Source: Mucilaginibacter empetricola
Lineage (GTDB): Bacteria; Bacteroidota; Bacteroidia; Sphingobacteriales; Sphingobacteriaceae
Reading direction: 5' to 3'
DNA: 64,000 bases
Assembly (NCBI RefSeq): GCF_024808665.1
Contig: NZ_JANUBZ010000002.1
Span: forward strand, 62,001-126,000
Shown: positions 33,345-42,388 of the stretch, piece after piece
Numbering within the stretch: the stretch's first letter is position 1
Layout: every line of letters begins with the position of its first letter
The notes under the pieces: model-generated
Told to the model about the DNA's origin: nothing
What the model saw: the letters and a program-made list of their open reading frames with translations, nothing else
The model's database searches: none
Made by a program: the position numbers and the translations under genes

Positions 33345-34352
33345 ATGAAAGTCGCAGTAGTAGGTGCCACAGGATTGGTGGGCACTAAAATGTTGCAGGT
33401 TCTCGCAGAACGCAACTTCCCCGTTACAGAATTAATTCCGGTAGCTTCAGAAAAAAGTGTAGGTAAAGAAATCACTTTTAAGGGTAAGCAATATAAGGTA
33501 GTTTCTGTTGAGGATGCGATAAAGCAGAAGCCCGATGTTGCTATATTTTCGGCAGGCGGCAGCACTTCATTGGCCCAGGCGCCGCTTTTTGCAGCAGCCG
33601 GCACAACTGTTATTGATAACTCATCAGCATGGCGCATGGACCCTACCAAAAAACTGGTGGTGCCCGAAGTGAATGCTCATGTGTTAACTGCTGATGACAA
33701 GATCATCGCTAACCCAAATTGCTCAACTATACAAATGGTAGTGACTTTAAAGCCGCTACACGATAAATATAAAATTAAAAGGGTAGTAGTATCAACCTAC
33801 CAATCAGTAACCGGTACAGGCGTTAAAGCTGTTGAACAACTGTTTAACGAACGTAAAGGTATTGATGGTCCTAAGGTTTATCCTTATCCTATAGACTTGA
33901 ATGTGATTCCTCAGATTGACGTATTCACCGAAAATGGTTACACCAAGGAAGAAATGAAAATGGTGAAAGAAACCAACAAAATTATGGGCGATGACAGTAT
34001 TAAAGTTACGGCAACTACGGTACGTATCCCGGTAATGGGTGGTCACTCAGAATCAGTTAACATTGAGTTTTTGAATGATTTTGATGTAGCCGAAGTAAAA
34101 GAACTTTTATCAAAAGCACCGGGTATTGTAGTGGTTGATGATACCGCTAACTTAAAATACCCAATGCCACTTGATGCGCATGACAAAGACGAGGTATTTG
34201 TAGGCCGTATCCGCAGGGATGAGAGCCAGCCAAACACTTTAAACTGCTGGATAGTATCAGACAACCTGCGTAAAGGTGCTGCTACCAATGCCGTGCAAAT
34301 TGCCGAGTATCTGGCTGCAAAGCATTTGATTGGGGCGGAGTTGGTTAATTGA
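33345..34352 (+). CDS. asd: Aspartate-semialdehyde dehydrogenase
   Basis: A 335-residue enzyme that reduces aspartyl phosphate to the semialdehyde, the branch point to lysine/diaminopimelate, threonine and methionine. NADP binding: VAVVGATGLVGTKMLQVL. The catalytic cysteine is in NPNCSTIQMV, the substrate arginine/glutamine region is STYQSVTGTGVKAVEQL, and the histidine is in MGGHSESVNIEF. The other genes of the pathway are not nearby. No lysine riboswitch-like structure is seen upstream. Confidence 0.96.
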   Translation: MKVAVVGATGLVGTKMLQVLAERNFPVTELIPVASEKSVGKEITFKGKQYKVVSVEDAIKQKPDVAIFSAGGSTSLAQAPLFAAAGTTVIDNSSAWRMDPTKKLVVPEVNAHVLTADDKIIANPNCSTIQMVVTLKPLHDKYKIKRVVVSTYQSVTGTGVKAVEQLFNERKGIDGPKVYPYPIDLNVIPQIDVFTENGYTKEEMKMVKETNKIMGDDSIKVTATTVRIPVMGGHSESVNIEFLNDFDVAEVKELLSKAPGIVVVDDTANLKYPMPLDAHDKDEVFVGRIRRDESQPNTLNCWIVSDNLRKGAATNAVQIAEYLAAKHLIGAELVN

Positions 34353-34400
34353 GATTAAGTTGATTGAGTTGGATTGAGTTGATTGAGTTGACTTGATCTT
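34349..34400 (+). repeat. TTGATTGAG tandem words after asd
   Basis: Four imperfect copies of TTGATTGAG / TTGGATTGAG follow the asd stop. They resemble other low-complexity intergenic repeats in the window. There is no terminator hairpin. Confidence 0.5.
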
Positions 34401-34535
34401 CAAGATACAATAAAATAATGGATGGGGATGGTCGGAAGATTATCCCTATTTTTTTAATTGAAATTTACGATGGCTTTAAAAAGGTGAAAAACTAAATTCT
34501 AAATCTCATTATAACTTTCTTTTATAGTGTTTTTC

Positions 34536-34543
34536 TATCTTTG
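34536..34543 (+). promoter_or_regulatory. Promoter -7 box of the LysR gene
   Basis: TATCTTTG fits TAnnTTTG exactly, 17 bases before the ATG at 34561. Confidence 0.6.
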
Positions 34544-34560
34544 GGCATACAATACTATCT

Positions 34561-35460
34561 ATGATCTCCTTTGCGCATCGTGTTTTTATGGAAGTGGCGG
34601 CCAATTTGAGTTTCTCAAAGGCGGCGCAGATATTGTTTGTTACACAGCCGGCCATCAGTAAGCATATTAAGGCGCTGGAAGATCAGTATAAAGTGCCTTT
34701 GTTTGAGCGCAAGGGTAATAGTATTCTGCTCACCGAGGCAGGCAAAAAGCTAAACGAGTATTTATTACAAGCCACGGAAATCGAGCGGAAAGTTGAATAT
34801 GATCTGTCCGTTTTAAGCAGCCTTTCGCAAGCTACCGGGCATTTGCGGTTGGGTGCCAGTACTACTATTGCGCTATACATTTTACCTTCTATATTATCTG
34901 GTTTTCAGCAGGAATATGCCAATGTGGATGTGCAGCTGGTTAATCGCAATTCGGAATATATTTTAAATGCCCTGCTTAATCACGAGGTAGATATCGGCAT
35001 TATTGAGGTTGATAATAAACTTACAACAGTTTCGTACCGGCCATTTATGAGCGATGAGGTGATCCCGGTTTGTTCGGCAAAAAGTCCGCTGGCGGGGAAA
35101 TCATTAACGCTTAAACAGTTTGTTAAAACACCCTTGGCTTTACGCGAGAGAGGATCGGGTACTTTAAATGCACTTTTGAAGTCACTATCGGCCCTACATA
35201 TTAAGCCGGCTGATCTTTCGGTTAAAATACGCCTCGGCGGCACCGAAGCGCTCAAGAATTTTTTATTGGCCGATCAATGCCTAGGCTTTATGCCGCGACC
35301 ATCTATCGTTAGGCAACTTGCTGAAGGCGATTTGGTGGAAGTACCCATAGAAGGCCTGAAAATTACCCGTGATTTCTTTTTTATCCGCAGAAAAGGCACC
35401 GAGGATTTTGGATTGACCAGTAACTTTATCAATTATGCGCTGACGCATATAGATAGTTGA
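34561..35460 (+). CDS. LysR-family transcriptional regulator
   Basis: A 299-residue LysR-type regulator. The N-terminal helix-turn-helix shows FMEVAANLSFSKAAQILFVT then QPAISKHIKALEDQYKVPLF, and the effector domain begins near residue 90 (GHLRLGASTTIALYILPSIL). The fold of the effector domain resembles CysB/CbbR-type regulators. No obvious target gene is divergent from it, so the regulon is unknown. The next 394 bases carry no gene. Confidence 0.93.
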   Translation: MISFAHRVFMEVAANLSFSKAAQILFVTQPAISKHIKALEDQYKVPLFERKGNSILLTEAGKKLNEYLLQATEIERKVEYDLSVLSSLSQATGHLRLGASTTIALYILPSILSGFQQEYANVDVQLVNRNSEYILNALLNHEVDIGIIEVDNKLTTVSYRPFMSDEVIPVCSAKSPLAGKSLTLKQFVKTPLALRERGSGTLNALLKSLSALHIKPADLSVKIRLGGTEALKNFLLADQCLGFMPRPSIVRQLAEGDLVEVPIEGLKITRDFFFIRRKGTEDFGLTSNFINYALTHIDS

Positions 35461-35854
35461 GTTAGATACAATATGAAATAACAAAACGGGTGTCTTGCTG
35501 AGGCTCTCGAAGCATGCGGGCAAAGGCCTCTGCGCTAACCCTTCGAGCACCTCAGGGTGACAGCTTACGCGCTTGAAGAAAAGTAGGAGTACCGTTCTCG
35601 TCTTTTTTAACTTTCCTAAAACTATCTCAATTGTTTACTGTAATTATATAGGGATTAAACTTTATAATCTTTATATAGTAAACCAAGCTAAGTGGTCATT
35701 TAAAAAAAGGCCATAGAAGAAATTGCCGAAGGCGTACTCCCGGCTTAATGTTTTTGGGTTGAAAGGTTGACCATTTGAGTGAAGTTGATAGGTTTTGAGA
35801 GTGCTGATTTAACTTTTCAATTTGGTCGACCTATTCAACCCATCCAATTTGCAA
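35461..35854. other. Gene-free region between the LysR and serine hydrolase genes
   Basis: 394 bases without a convincing frame. It holds an inverted repeat at 35498-35555, AT-rich DNA, and near 35755-35835 a set of pairing words (GGGTTGAAAGGTTGACC against GGTCGACCTATTCAACCC) that could form a second imperfect stem. No promoter facing either gene was identified. Confidence 0.6.
35498..35555. repeat. Imperfect inverted repeat CTGAGG...TCGAAG
   Basis: CTGAGGCTCTCGAAG (35498-35512) and CTTCGAGCACCTCAG (35541-35555) pair with two mismatches around 28 bases, followed by GGTGACAG. The sequence is of the kind repeated many times in Bacteroidota genomes. Confidence 0.65.
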
Positions 35855-37273
35855 TTATTGAATTTCTTTTAAAATTCCAGAGCCAAGCGCATCGGTACTT
35901 TCGGCTGCGTTGGAAAGAATAACAAGACCGGTATTTTTTTCGGTATTAAATGCCAAAAAACTGCTGCTACCGTTTGTGCCGCCGTTATGAAAAATGTAAT
36001 CTTCCCCGTTCACGGTAATAATGTGCCAGGCCAGGCCAATCTTAACGTCTTTATTAAAAGTTATTTTATGGGTTAAGGCCATTGCTTTTGAAAGTTCGTC
36101 CGTACCGGGGTGCATATTGGCGTTTGCATAAATCAGCATATCATTTAATGTTGATCGTAAGGCACCGCAAGGCGCTAATACATCATAATCCCAGGCCTCG
36201 GTAGCCTGCCCGCCTGCATTATATTCGGCCACAAAGCGGGGCATAAGCAGCGGCGTTAAAAACTGACTAGTGCTTTGCATATTTAATGGCTGGGTAATAA
36301 TATCATGCACCATTTGATAGTAAGGTAAACCGTTTACAGTTTCCAGTATGCTTCCAAGCAGGCCCACCGCTAAATTGGAGTAAGCATACTGCTCGCCGGG
36401 TTTGCTGTTCAGTTTGCACGTTTTAAGATAAGCATACAGTAAAGGTTTAGTATAATCCTTATAGGGGTTAAGCGCATCGGTAGCATGGTCAATCAGATTA
36501 TCAGGCAGGCGTGACAAGCCGGAGGTATGATTGCTTAATTGCAATAGCGTAATGCCCTTCAATTCGGGATTGGCGGCAACAGAATCTGGCAGAAATTTAG
36601 TTACAGGATCATTCAATTTTACTTTACCCTGGTTTACATAATACGCCAGCAGCGTGGCGGTAAAGGTTTTGGTGATGGAGCCTATTTCAAAAAAATTATC
36701 GGCATTAGGCATTTTTTTGCCTCTGCGTACGGTTTCGCCATAGGAGTAGACGGTTGTTGTTCCGTTTTTGATGATGCCGATCAATAACCCAACGGTAGTT
36801 GATTTTTGAATATAAATACGGGCCACACTATCCACTTTCTTATCCATTGAGGATCTGAGTGGATTGGACGTTTGTACCAGCGCTGTTTTGTCGCCCACGG
36901 GCTCCTCATATTCCTGAAACAAAAAAAGCTGCAGCTTATTCCGGCTGTCCAAACTCACCATTAGCTGTAGGGTTATGGAATCGAGCTTCAACTTATAGGT
37001 AGCAACGCTATTGTTTACAAAGCTGATTAACGACGACTGATTGATTTTACCAAACGGGAAAAGCTGTTTTTGAGTAACCTGTGCAAAGGCATCAATAGTT
37101 AGTTCTTTTTGAAAATCGGCGCCGGCCATATTGTAAATAGCATCTGAATTTTTTTGATTGAAATATTTTTTAACCTGCTCAAATACAGAATCAACTTTTT
37201 GCTGCTGACGACTTTGGGCCGAAGCCGCTGTTGCCATTATAGAAACTAAGAAAATGATAAATGCTATCCTCAT
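35855..37273 (-). CDS. Serine hydrolase (beta-lactamase/class C type) with N-terminal DUF3887-like domain
   Basis: A 472-residue exported protein; signal peptide about 1-19 (IAFIIFLVSIMATAASAQ). Residues about 25-115 form a DUF3887-like domain. The hydrolase part has the SxxK nucleophile in IGSITKTFTATLLA, the YxN motif YAYSNLAVGLLG, and HNGGTNGSSSF as the third motif. Such proteins are penicillin-binding-protein relatives and often act as peptidases or esterases; a resistance role should not be assumed. Confidence 0.9.
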   Translation of the reverse strand: MRIAFIIFLVSIMATAASAQSRQQQKVDSVFEQVKKYFNQKNSDAIYNMAGADFQKELTIDAFAQVTQKQLFPFGKINQSSLISFVNNSVATYKLKLDSITLQLMVSLDSRNKLQLFLFQEYEEPVGDKTALVQTSNPLRSSMDKKVDSVARIYIQKSTTVGLLIGIIKNGTTTVYSYGETVRRGKKMPNADNFFEIGSITKTFTATLLAYYVNQGKVKLNDPVTKFLPDSVAANPELKGITLLQLSNHTSGLSRLPDNLIDHATDALNPYKDYTKPLLYAYLKTCKLNSKPGEQYAYSNLAVGLLGSILETVNGLPYYQMVHDIITQPLNMQSTSQFLTPLLMPRFVAEYNAGGQATEAWDYDVLAPCGALRSTLNDMLIYANANMHPGTDELSKAMALTHKITFNKDVKIGLAWHIITVNGEDYIFHNGGTNGSSSFLAFNTEKNTGLVILSNAAESTDALGSGILKEIQ

Positions 37274-37300
37274 GGTAAAAAGCGATCCTATAAAATTAAC

Positions 37301-37891
37301 TTATATTACGGGATTGGTTAAACGCATAAACCTGCGCTGGTTATATGACCATCTTAAACGAAATATAACTAAACCTATTGCAAAACTGAGCAATATGTTT
37401 TTAGCCACAAAAATGCCTATAGCGGCAAAAGTGTCGTATGTTTTATCGTATTGTTTTAAAGAAAGAAACAGTAATAATGACACCGGAAATAACAAAAGCA
37501 TGCCTAAAACCAAACCGCCTTCAAAAAAACAATAGGTGGCAATGCCTTTTCTCCGCTTATGCTCCCAGGTTCGTACAAAAGCTATGCGCGAAAGGTCGGC
37601 CCGGGTTAAGCCCTTTTTTTCGAGCATGCGGTATTCTTTTAATTGCATTAATGCAACATCATAAAATCGCCAGGATACAAAGGGCGCGCAAACCAAAAAG
37701 AAAAAGCTGAAGGAAAGATTGTGTTCCCATTCAGTGTGGAATGGAGTTCCTGTTATTTTACTTAAAATAAAATCGAGCAGGACAAAGACAAGAGAACAAA
37801 GAGTAAGTAAAAACAAAAAGTGGATTATCCGTGCTTTAATTTTGCCAAAGCGGATAAACCACATTAAGAATTTTTTGTAGCGGGTGGTCAT
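37301..37891 (-). CDS. Hypothetical membrane protein coupled to pyrB
   Basis: A 196-residue protein with four hydrophobic segments (about 22-43, 57-77, 123-146 and 153-178) and basic loops. No family was recognised. Its start overlaps the pyrB stop by four bases, which implies coupled translation, but nothing links it to pyrimidine synthesis except position. It might be a transport or assembly factor, or a passenger. Confidence 0.7.
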   Translation of the reverse strand: MTTRYKKFLMWFIRFGKIKARIIHFLFLLTLCSLVFVLLDFILSKITGTPFHTEWEHNLSFSFFFLVCAPFVSWRFYDVALMQLKEYRMLEKKGLTRADLSRIAFVRTWEHKRRKGIATYCFFEGGLVLGMLLLFPVSLLLFLSLKQYDKTYDTFAAIGIFVAKNILLSFAIGLVIFRLRWSYNQRRFMRLTNPVI

Positions 37892-38814
37892 GGAGTTTGT
37901 CCGGCCAGCAGAAACAGTACCGCCATACGAATGGCTACCCCGTTTTCAACCTGATCTAATATAATAGATTGCTTGCTGTCGGCAACATCACTGGTAATTT
38001 CCACGCCGCGGTTTATCGGCCCCGGGTGCATAACAATGATCTCTTTATCCAGCGAGTCCAGTATTTCTTTATTTAAGCCATATAGCATGGTGTATTCGCG
38101 AAGCGAAGGGAAATATTTAATATCCTGGCGCTCTAATTGTATGCGCAGCATGTTGGCAACATCGCACCAGTTAAGCGCCTTTACCAGGTTATGTTCAACC
38201 CGCACACCCAATGAGCCAATATACTTGGGGATAAGCGTAGTTGGTCCGCAAACCATCACTTCGGCTCCCAGTTGTTTAAGACACAGGATATTGGATAGCG
38301 CCACCCGCGAGTGCAAAATATCGCCAACAATTACCACCTTTTTGCCTGCCACATCACCCAGTTTTTCGCGGATAGAAAAGGCATCGAGCAGCGCTTGCGT
38401 AGGATGTTCATGAGCACCGTCGCCGGCATTCACAATCTGCGCTTTAACATGTTTGGATAGGAAGATACCTGCACCGGCATAGGGATGGCGCATCACCACC
38501 ATATCCACTTTCATGGCTAAAATATTATTTACCGTATCAATCAGCGTTTCGCCTTTGCTTACAGACGAGGATGATGCCGCAAAGTTTACCACATCTGCCG
38601 ACAGGCGCTTTTCTGCCAGTTCGAATGATAAGCGTGTTCGGGTGGAGTTTTCAAAAAATATATTAGCAATGGTAACATCACGCAGCGAAGGGACTTTTTT
38701 TATCGGACGGTTTAATACCGTTTTAAAATTATCAGCAGTTTCAAATATCAATTGAATATCTGCCGGGTTTAAGTCCTTAATTCCTAAAAGATGTCGTGTG
38801 CTCAGTCCTGCCAT
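37888..38814 (-). CDS. pyrB: Aspartate carbamoyltransferase catalytic subunit
   Basis: A 308-residue enzyme that makes N-carbamoyl-L-aspartate, the committed step of pyrimidine synthesis. The carbamoyl phosphate site is FFENSTRTRLSFELAEKRL, then SSSVSKGETLIDT, HPTQALLDAFSI and the aspartate site MHPGPINRGVEI. Length is that of a catalytic chain; no regulatory pyrI is adjacent. pyrR lies upstream on the same strand. Confidence 0.96.
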   Translation of the reverse strand: MAGLSTRHLLGIKDLNPADIQLIFETADNFKTVLNRPIKKVPSLRDVTIANIFFENSTRTRLSFELAEKRLSADVVNFAASSSSVSKGETLIDTVNNILAMKVDMVVMRHPYAGAGIFLSKHVKAQIVNAGDGAHEHPTQALLDAFSIREKLGDVAGKKVVIVGDILHSRVALSNILCLKQLGAEVMVCGPTTLIPKYIGSLGVRVEHNLVKALNWCDVANMLRIQLERQDIKYFPSLREYTMLYGLNKEILDSLDKEIIVMHPGPINRGVEITSDVADSKQSIILDQVENGVAIRMAVLFLLAGQTP

Positions 38815-38846
38815 GGTATGTTATTTCGGATATTCTATGTTCTTCG

Positions 38847-38933
38847 CGCGTCATTGCGAGGTACGAAGCAATCTCTAAATTATACAGAGCCGCTCTGCAA
38901 ATCGGGGATTGCTTTGTACCTCGCAATGACGCG
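38847..38933. repeat. Long palindromic repeat between pyrR and pyrB
   Basis: Arms of 27 bases (38847-38873 and 38907-38933; GTCATTGCGAGGTACGAAGC and complement) with one mismatch around 33 bases. It lies in the 132-base gap of the pyrR-pyrB pair. The ends are related to the element at 29892-30022. Transcribed, it would make a strong stem between the two messages. Confidence 0.8.
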
Positions 38934-38946
38934 TAGGTTATTTTGT

Positions 38947-39492
38947 TTACTTCACATCAGATAACAACGTTATCCTATCTTCTCCATCAGTTTCTTTCCA
39001 GCTTACTACCACTTTTTGCGATGCAATGGAATCCACTTCAATCCCCACGTAATCAGCCTCAACGGGGATATGCCTTGAATAACGTCTGTCGACCAGGGCA
39101 AGCAGTTCTATCCGCTCTGGTCTGCCAAACGCTTGTAAAGCATCCATTGCTGCGCGGATGGTGCGGCCTGTCCAAAGTACATCATCCATCATGATCACTT
39201 TTTTGCCTTCGATAATAAAATCAATTTTTGTTTGATTGGGCACCAGTTGCGATTCGCGGCGGCGGAAGTCATCACGGTAAAAGGTAATGTCCAGGTCGCC
39301 TTGCTGAATAGTTTTGCTGGGTAATATTAAGCGTAGTTCTTCGGCTATGCGTTTGGCTAAATAAATGCCGCGCGGTTGGATACCAATAAGTACCGATTCA
39401 GAAAAATCATTATGATTTTCTATTAACTGGCGACATAAACGTTGTAAAGTGATCTGAAATTTCTGTCCGTCGAGCAGTGTTAGATTTTGCAT
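38947..39492 (-). CDS. pyrR: PyrR bifunctional regulator/uracil phosphoribosyltransferase
   Basis: A 181-residue protein with the PRPP motif VIMMDDVLWTGRTIRAAM and the PyrR-type features GIQPRGIYLAKRI, DITFYRDDFRRRE and LVDRRYSRHIPVEADYVG. In Gram-positive bacteria PyrR binds the pyr leader RNA; in Bacteroidota its role is less clear. I chose the ATG at 39492 (MQNLTLLDG), because a perfect -7 box (39511-39518) overlaps the longer frame. Confidence 0.93.
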   Translation of the reverse strand: MQNLTLLDGQKFQITLQRLCRQLIENHNDFSESVLIGIQPRGIYLAKRIAEELRLILPSKTIQQGDLDITFYRDDFRRRESQLVPNQTKIDFIIEGKKVIMMDDVLWTGRTIRAAMDALQAFGRPERIELLALVDRRYSRHIPVEADYVGIEVDSIASQKVVVSWKETDGEDRITLLSDVK

Positions 39493-39510
39493 CGTATGGG
39501 TGGATTTGGG

Positions 39511-39518
39511 CAAAGGTA
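39511..39518 (-). promoter_or_regulatory. Promoter -7 box of pyrR
   Basis: TACCTTTG on the minus strand fits TAnnTTTG and places the transcript start about 10-15 bases before the chosen ATG. Confidence 0.6.
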
Positions 39519-39609
39519 ATAATTTTTGGAGATTTGTTAAATGTGAGAGTAGAGTTTTTAGTGCAGGAGCCAGGAAAGCTTTGTAACCGAAATAATGATG
39601 GAGCTTGCA

Positions 39610-40005
39610 CTATACTGTTGCAAGTGTTTTTAATGTATTCATCGCTTTTTCTGCATCGGCTTTAGCCACAAAAATATGATCATGATAATAACCGGCAATC
39701 ACATTGCAGCTTATTGATTCTTTTGCAAGGGCTGCTGAGAATGCGGCAGTAAGTCCAACGGCTTCCAGCGATGAATGAACGGTTAATGTGATCCATGCGG
39801 CAATATAAGTGTATGTTAGATTTAGCTTATCAGCTTCAGCGTTGCTCAAAATAATAGTTAATCCTTCTTTTTCTTTAAAAGAGCCGATAATAACTGCCGG
39901 GTCAATTGTCTGTGATGCGGGTATTGTACAAAAAACGTATTCGCCTTCGTTTAGGGTGGGGCACATGGTTTTAAGTAGTTCGGTAAGGTTAGTTTCGCCG
40001 GGCAT
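39610..40005 (-). CDS. ACT domain-containing protein
   Basis: A 131-residue protein made of two ACT-like halves, as in the COG3602 family: EGEYVFCTIPASQTIDP with EKEGLTIILSNAEADKLN, then AAWITLTVHSSLEAVGLTAA, NVIAGYYHDHIFV. Members are often listed as amino-acid-binding transporters or regulators, but the function is not established. I chose ATG at 40005 (MPGETNLTEL), since the longer frame would overlap the upstream gene. Confidence 0.85.
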   Translation of the reverse strand: MPGETNLTELLKTMCPTLNEGEYVFCTIPASQTIDPAVIIGSFKEKEGLTIILSNAEADKLNLTYTYIAAWITLTVHSSLEAVGLTAAFSAALAKESISCNVIAGYYHDHIFVAKADAEKAMNTLKTLATV

Positions 40006-40009
40006 GAAA

Positions 40010-40327
40010 TTAATTTTTATTTGATATAACCAACACAGAAAACCCAACTATGATGAACACCAACAAACCCAAAAGAAAGAACGCTATGAGATTATAAAGA
40101 ATATTGTAGACGTCCTTTTTCCAATTGCGGGTTTTCCAATAAATATAAGCTGCGTAACTTAATACACCGATCGTCGCACAAACAATCTGAAGGAATATAA
40201 AAACAGGATAAGGTATAGAAAGTCGATTGAAATTCGCGCCGAACATGAGAATAATAAACAGTAAGCAAAAGATAATAGCGCGTGCATAGTTTCGCGATGT
40301 ATTGAATTTTGTCAATGCTTTCCTCAT
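40010..40327 (-). CDS. Hypothetical membrane protein
   Basis: A 105-residue protein with three hydrophobic segments (about 14-33, 38-62 and 80-101) and basic residues between them. No family was recognised. It ends 4 bases before the ACT gene start and probably shares its message. It begins 24 bases downstream of the rpsA terminator, so its promoter must be very close or read-through occurs. Confidence 0.6.
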   Translation of the reverse strand: MRKALTKFNTSRNYARAIIFCLLFIILMFGANFNRLSIPYPVFIFLQIVCATIGVLSYAAYIYWKTRNWKKDVYNILYNLIAFFLLGLLVFIIVGFSVLVISNKN

Positions 40328-40351
40328 ATTTTAAATATAGGCAATAAAAAC

Positions 40352-40383
40352 AAAAAAGCCCTCTTGACTAATCAAGAGGGCTT
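40352..40383 (-). terminator. Rho-independent terminator of rpsA
   Basis: On the minus strand AAGCCCTCTTGA and TCAAGAGGGCTT pair perfectly around four bases and are followed by a run of six U. It stands 24 bases after the rpsA stop. Confidence 0.92.
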
Positions 40384-40406
40384 ATAAGGATTGAATTTAT
40401 TTAAAC

Positions 40407-42380
40407 TTATTCTGCAGCTTCTTCTTCAGAAGTTGTTTTCTTAGTTGTTGAAGCTTTACGGGCTTTACTTTCAGCGCCTTCCATTTGCTCTTTTAGCTGT
40501 GCTAAAACGCTCAGGTCGCCTAAAGTTGATTTTTCAACTGATTCTTTCACTTTTTTAACAGCGTTGCTTGCAGATTTTGCTTCCTTTTTACGGGTTTCAA
40601 ATTCCTGAACACGTTGCTCAGCACGGGCTTCTTCCCAAATGCGTGAGTGTGAAATAACAATACGTTTGTTTTCCTTGTTAAATTCAATGATTTTGAACTC
40701 AGCAGCTTCTTCAGCTTTTAAGCTCTTGCCATCTTCTTTAACCAGGTGTTTGGTAGGCGCAAAGCCTTCAACACCGTAAGGTAAAGCAACAATTGCACCT
40801 TTATCAGTTACTTTTAATACGGTACCTTCATGTATTGAGTCAATAGTGAAGATGGTTTCAAAAGTATCCCAAGGGTTTTCTTCCAGTTGTTTGTGGCCTA
40901 AGCTTAATTTGCGGTTCTCAACATCAAGTTCTAAAACAACCACGTCTAATTTTTCACCAACTTTAGTGAATTCGTTAGGGTGATTTACTTTTTTAGACCA
41001 TGAAAGATCAGAGATGTGGATTAAACCGTCAATGCCGTCTTCCAATTCAACAAACACACCAAAGTTGGTCATGTTTTTAACGGTAGCAATATGCTGAGTG
41101 CCTACAGCGTAACGCTCGGCAGCATTTTGCCATGGATCTGGCGTTAATTGTTTAATACCTAATGACATTTTGCGCTCGTCGCGATCAAGTGTTAATACCT
41201 GAGCTTCAACTTCGTCACCAACTTTCAGGAATTCCTGAGGGTTACGTAAGTTTTGAGACCATGACATTTCTGATACGTGGATCAAGCCTTCAACACCAGG
41301 GATGATTTCAAGGAATGCGCCATAATCAGCAACGGTAACAATTTTGCCTTTAACTTTTGATCCAATCTGGATTTCTTCGCTAAGCGACTGCCAAGGGTGT
41401 GGAGTAAGTTGTTTTAAGCCCAGAGCGATACGTTTTTTCTCGTCATCAAAATCAAGCACAACAACGTTGATTTTTTGATCCAATGATAATACTTCGCGCG
41501 GATGCTCAATACGGCCCCATGAAATGTCTGTAATGTGTAGTAAGCCGTCAACACCACCAAGGTCAATAAATACACCAAAGTCGGTAATGTTTTTAACGGT
41601 ACCTTCCAATACCTGTCCTTTTTCCAGACGGGCAACAATTTCAGTTTTTTGGTTTTCTAAATCGTCTTCAATCAGCACTTTGTGCGATACCACTACGTTT
41701 TTAAACTCGTGGTTGATTTTAACAACTTTGAATTCCATTGTTTTGCCCACATAAACGTCATAATCCCTGATAGGTTTAATGTCGATTTGTGAACCAGGTA
41801 AAAAGGCTTCAACGCCCATTATATCTACAATCAAACCACCTTTAGTTCTGCTCTTAACAAAACCAGTGATGATTTCATCATTGTCTAATGCAGAATTAAT
41901 GCGTTCCCATGATTTTTGAGTTTTTGCACGTTTACGTGAAAGTACTAACTGACCGTTAGCATCTTCCTGTGATTCAACAAAAACTTCAACAGTGTCACCG
42001 ATTTTCAGATCAGGTGTATCACGGAATTCAGATACAGATACTAAACCATCAGATTTAAAGCCAATGTTTAATACTACATCTTTGTTGTTAACATTTACAA
42101 CGGTACCGGTTATGATTTCACCTTTAGTAATTGAACTGAAGGTTCCGTCATACAATTTTTCCATTTTCTCACGGTCACTGTCGCTGTAATTGCCAAATTT
42201 TTTCTCATCAGCATCCCAGTCAAAATCCTGGTTTGGTGTTGCGATTTTTGATTTGATCTCTTCGATAGAGATTGAATCAGCTTCTGATTCAATAGTTTCT
42301 TTTTCCAAAGATGCTGTAACTGTGTCCAGTTCAGCTTCCTTAGCTTTTAATTCTTTTTCTGCTTCTTGTTTTTTTGCCAT
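40407..42380 (-). CDS. rpsA: 30S ribosomal protein S1
   Basis: A 657-residue S1 protein with six S1 RNA-binding domains. Repeats 3-6 carry the pattern 'G...G.VK.I.DFGVFIDL.GVDGLLHITDISW' (for example TDFGVFIDLGGVDGLLHITD) and end 'KRIALGLKQLTPHPW' or 'RKLSLGHKQLEENPW'. A Bacteroidota-type acidic N-terminal extension (about 1-55) and a basic C-terminal tail flank them. I chose the ATG at 42380 (MAKKQEAEKE), which has AAGGAG 12 bases upstream; the longer frame would start inside the 5' hairpin. Confidence 0.95.
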   Translation of the reverse strand: MAKKQEAEKELKAKEAELDTVTASLEKETIESEADSISIEEIKSKIATPNQDFDWDADEKKFGNYSDSDREKMEKLYDGTFSSITKGEIITGTVVNVNNKDVVLNIGFKSDGLVSVSEFRDTPDLKIGDTVEVFVESQEDANGQLVLSRKRAKTQKSWERINSALDNDEIITGFVKSRTKGGLIVDIMGVEAFLPGSQIDIKPIRDYDVYVGKTMEFKVVKINHEFKNVVVSHKVLIEDDLENQKTEIVARLEKGQVLEGTVKNITDFGVFIDLGGVDGLLHITDISWGRIEHPREVLSLDQKINVVVLDFDDEKKRIALGLKQLTPHPWQSLSEEIQIGSKVKGKIVTVADYGAFLEIIPGVEGLIHVSEMSWSQNLRNPQEFLKVGDEVEAQVLTLDRDERKMSLGIKQLTPDPWQNAAERYAVGTQHIATVKNMTNFGVFVELEDGIDGLIHISDLSWSKKVNHPNEFTKVGEKLDVVVLELDVENRKLSLGHKQLEENPWDTFETIFTIDSIHEGTVLKVTDKGAIVALPYGVEGFAPTKHLVKEDGKSLKAEEAAEFKIIEFNKENKRIVISHSRIWEEARAEQRVQEFETRKKEAKSASNAVKKVKESVEKSTLGDLSVLAQLKEQMEGAESKARKASTTKKTTSEEEAAE

Positions 42381-42388
42381 TAAATAAA

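Noticed and set aside
35855..37273. Beta-lactam resistance gene
   Set aside because: The SxxK/YxN/HxG motifs fit the broad serine hydrolase family with an extra N-terminal domain; nothing points to antibiotic resistance specifically.
37254..37535. 93-codon frame on the plus strand across the start of the serine hydrolase gene
   Set aside because: It overlaps two supported genes on the other strand and its translation has no recognisable features.
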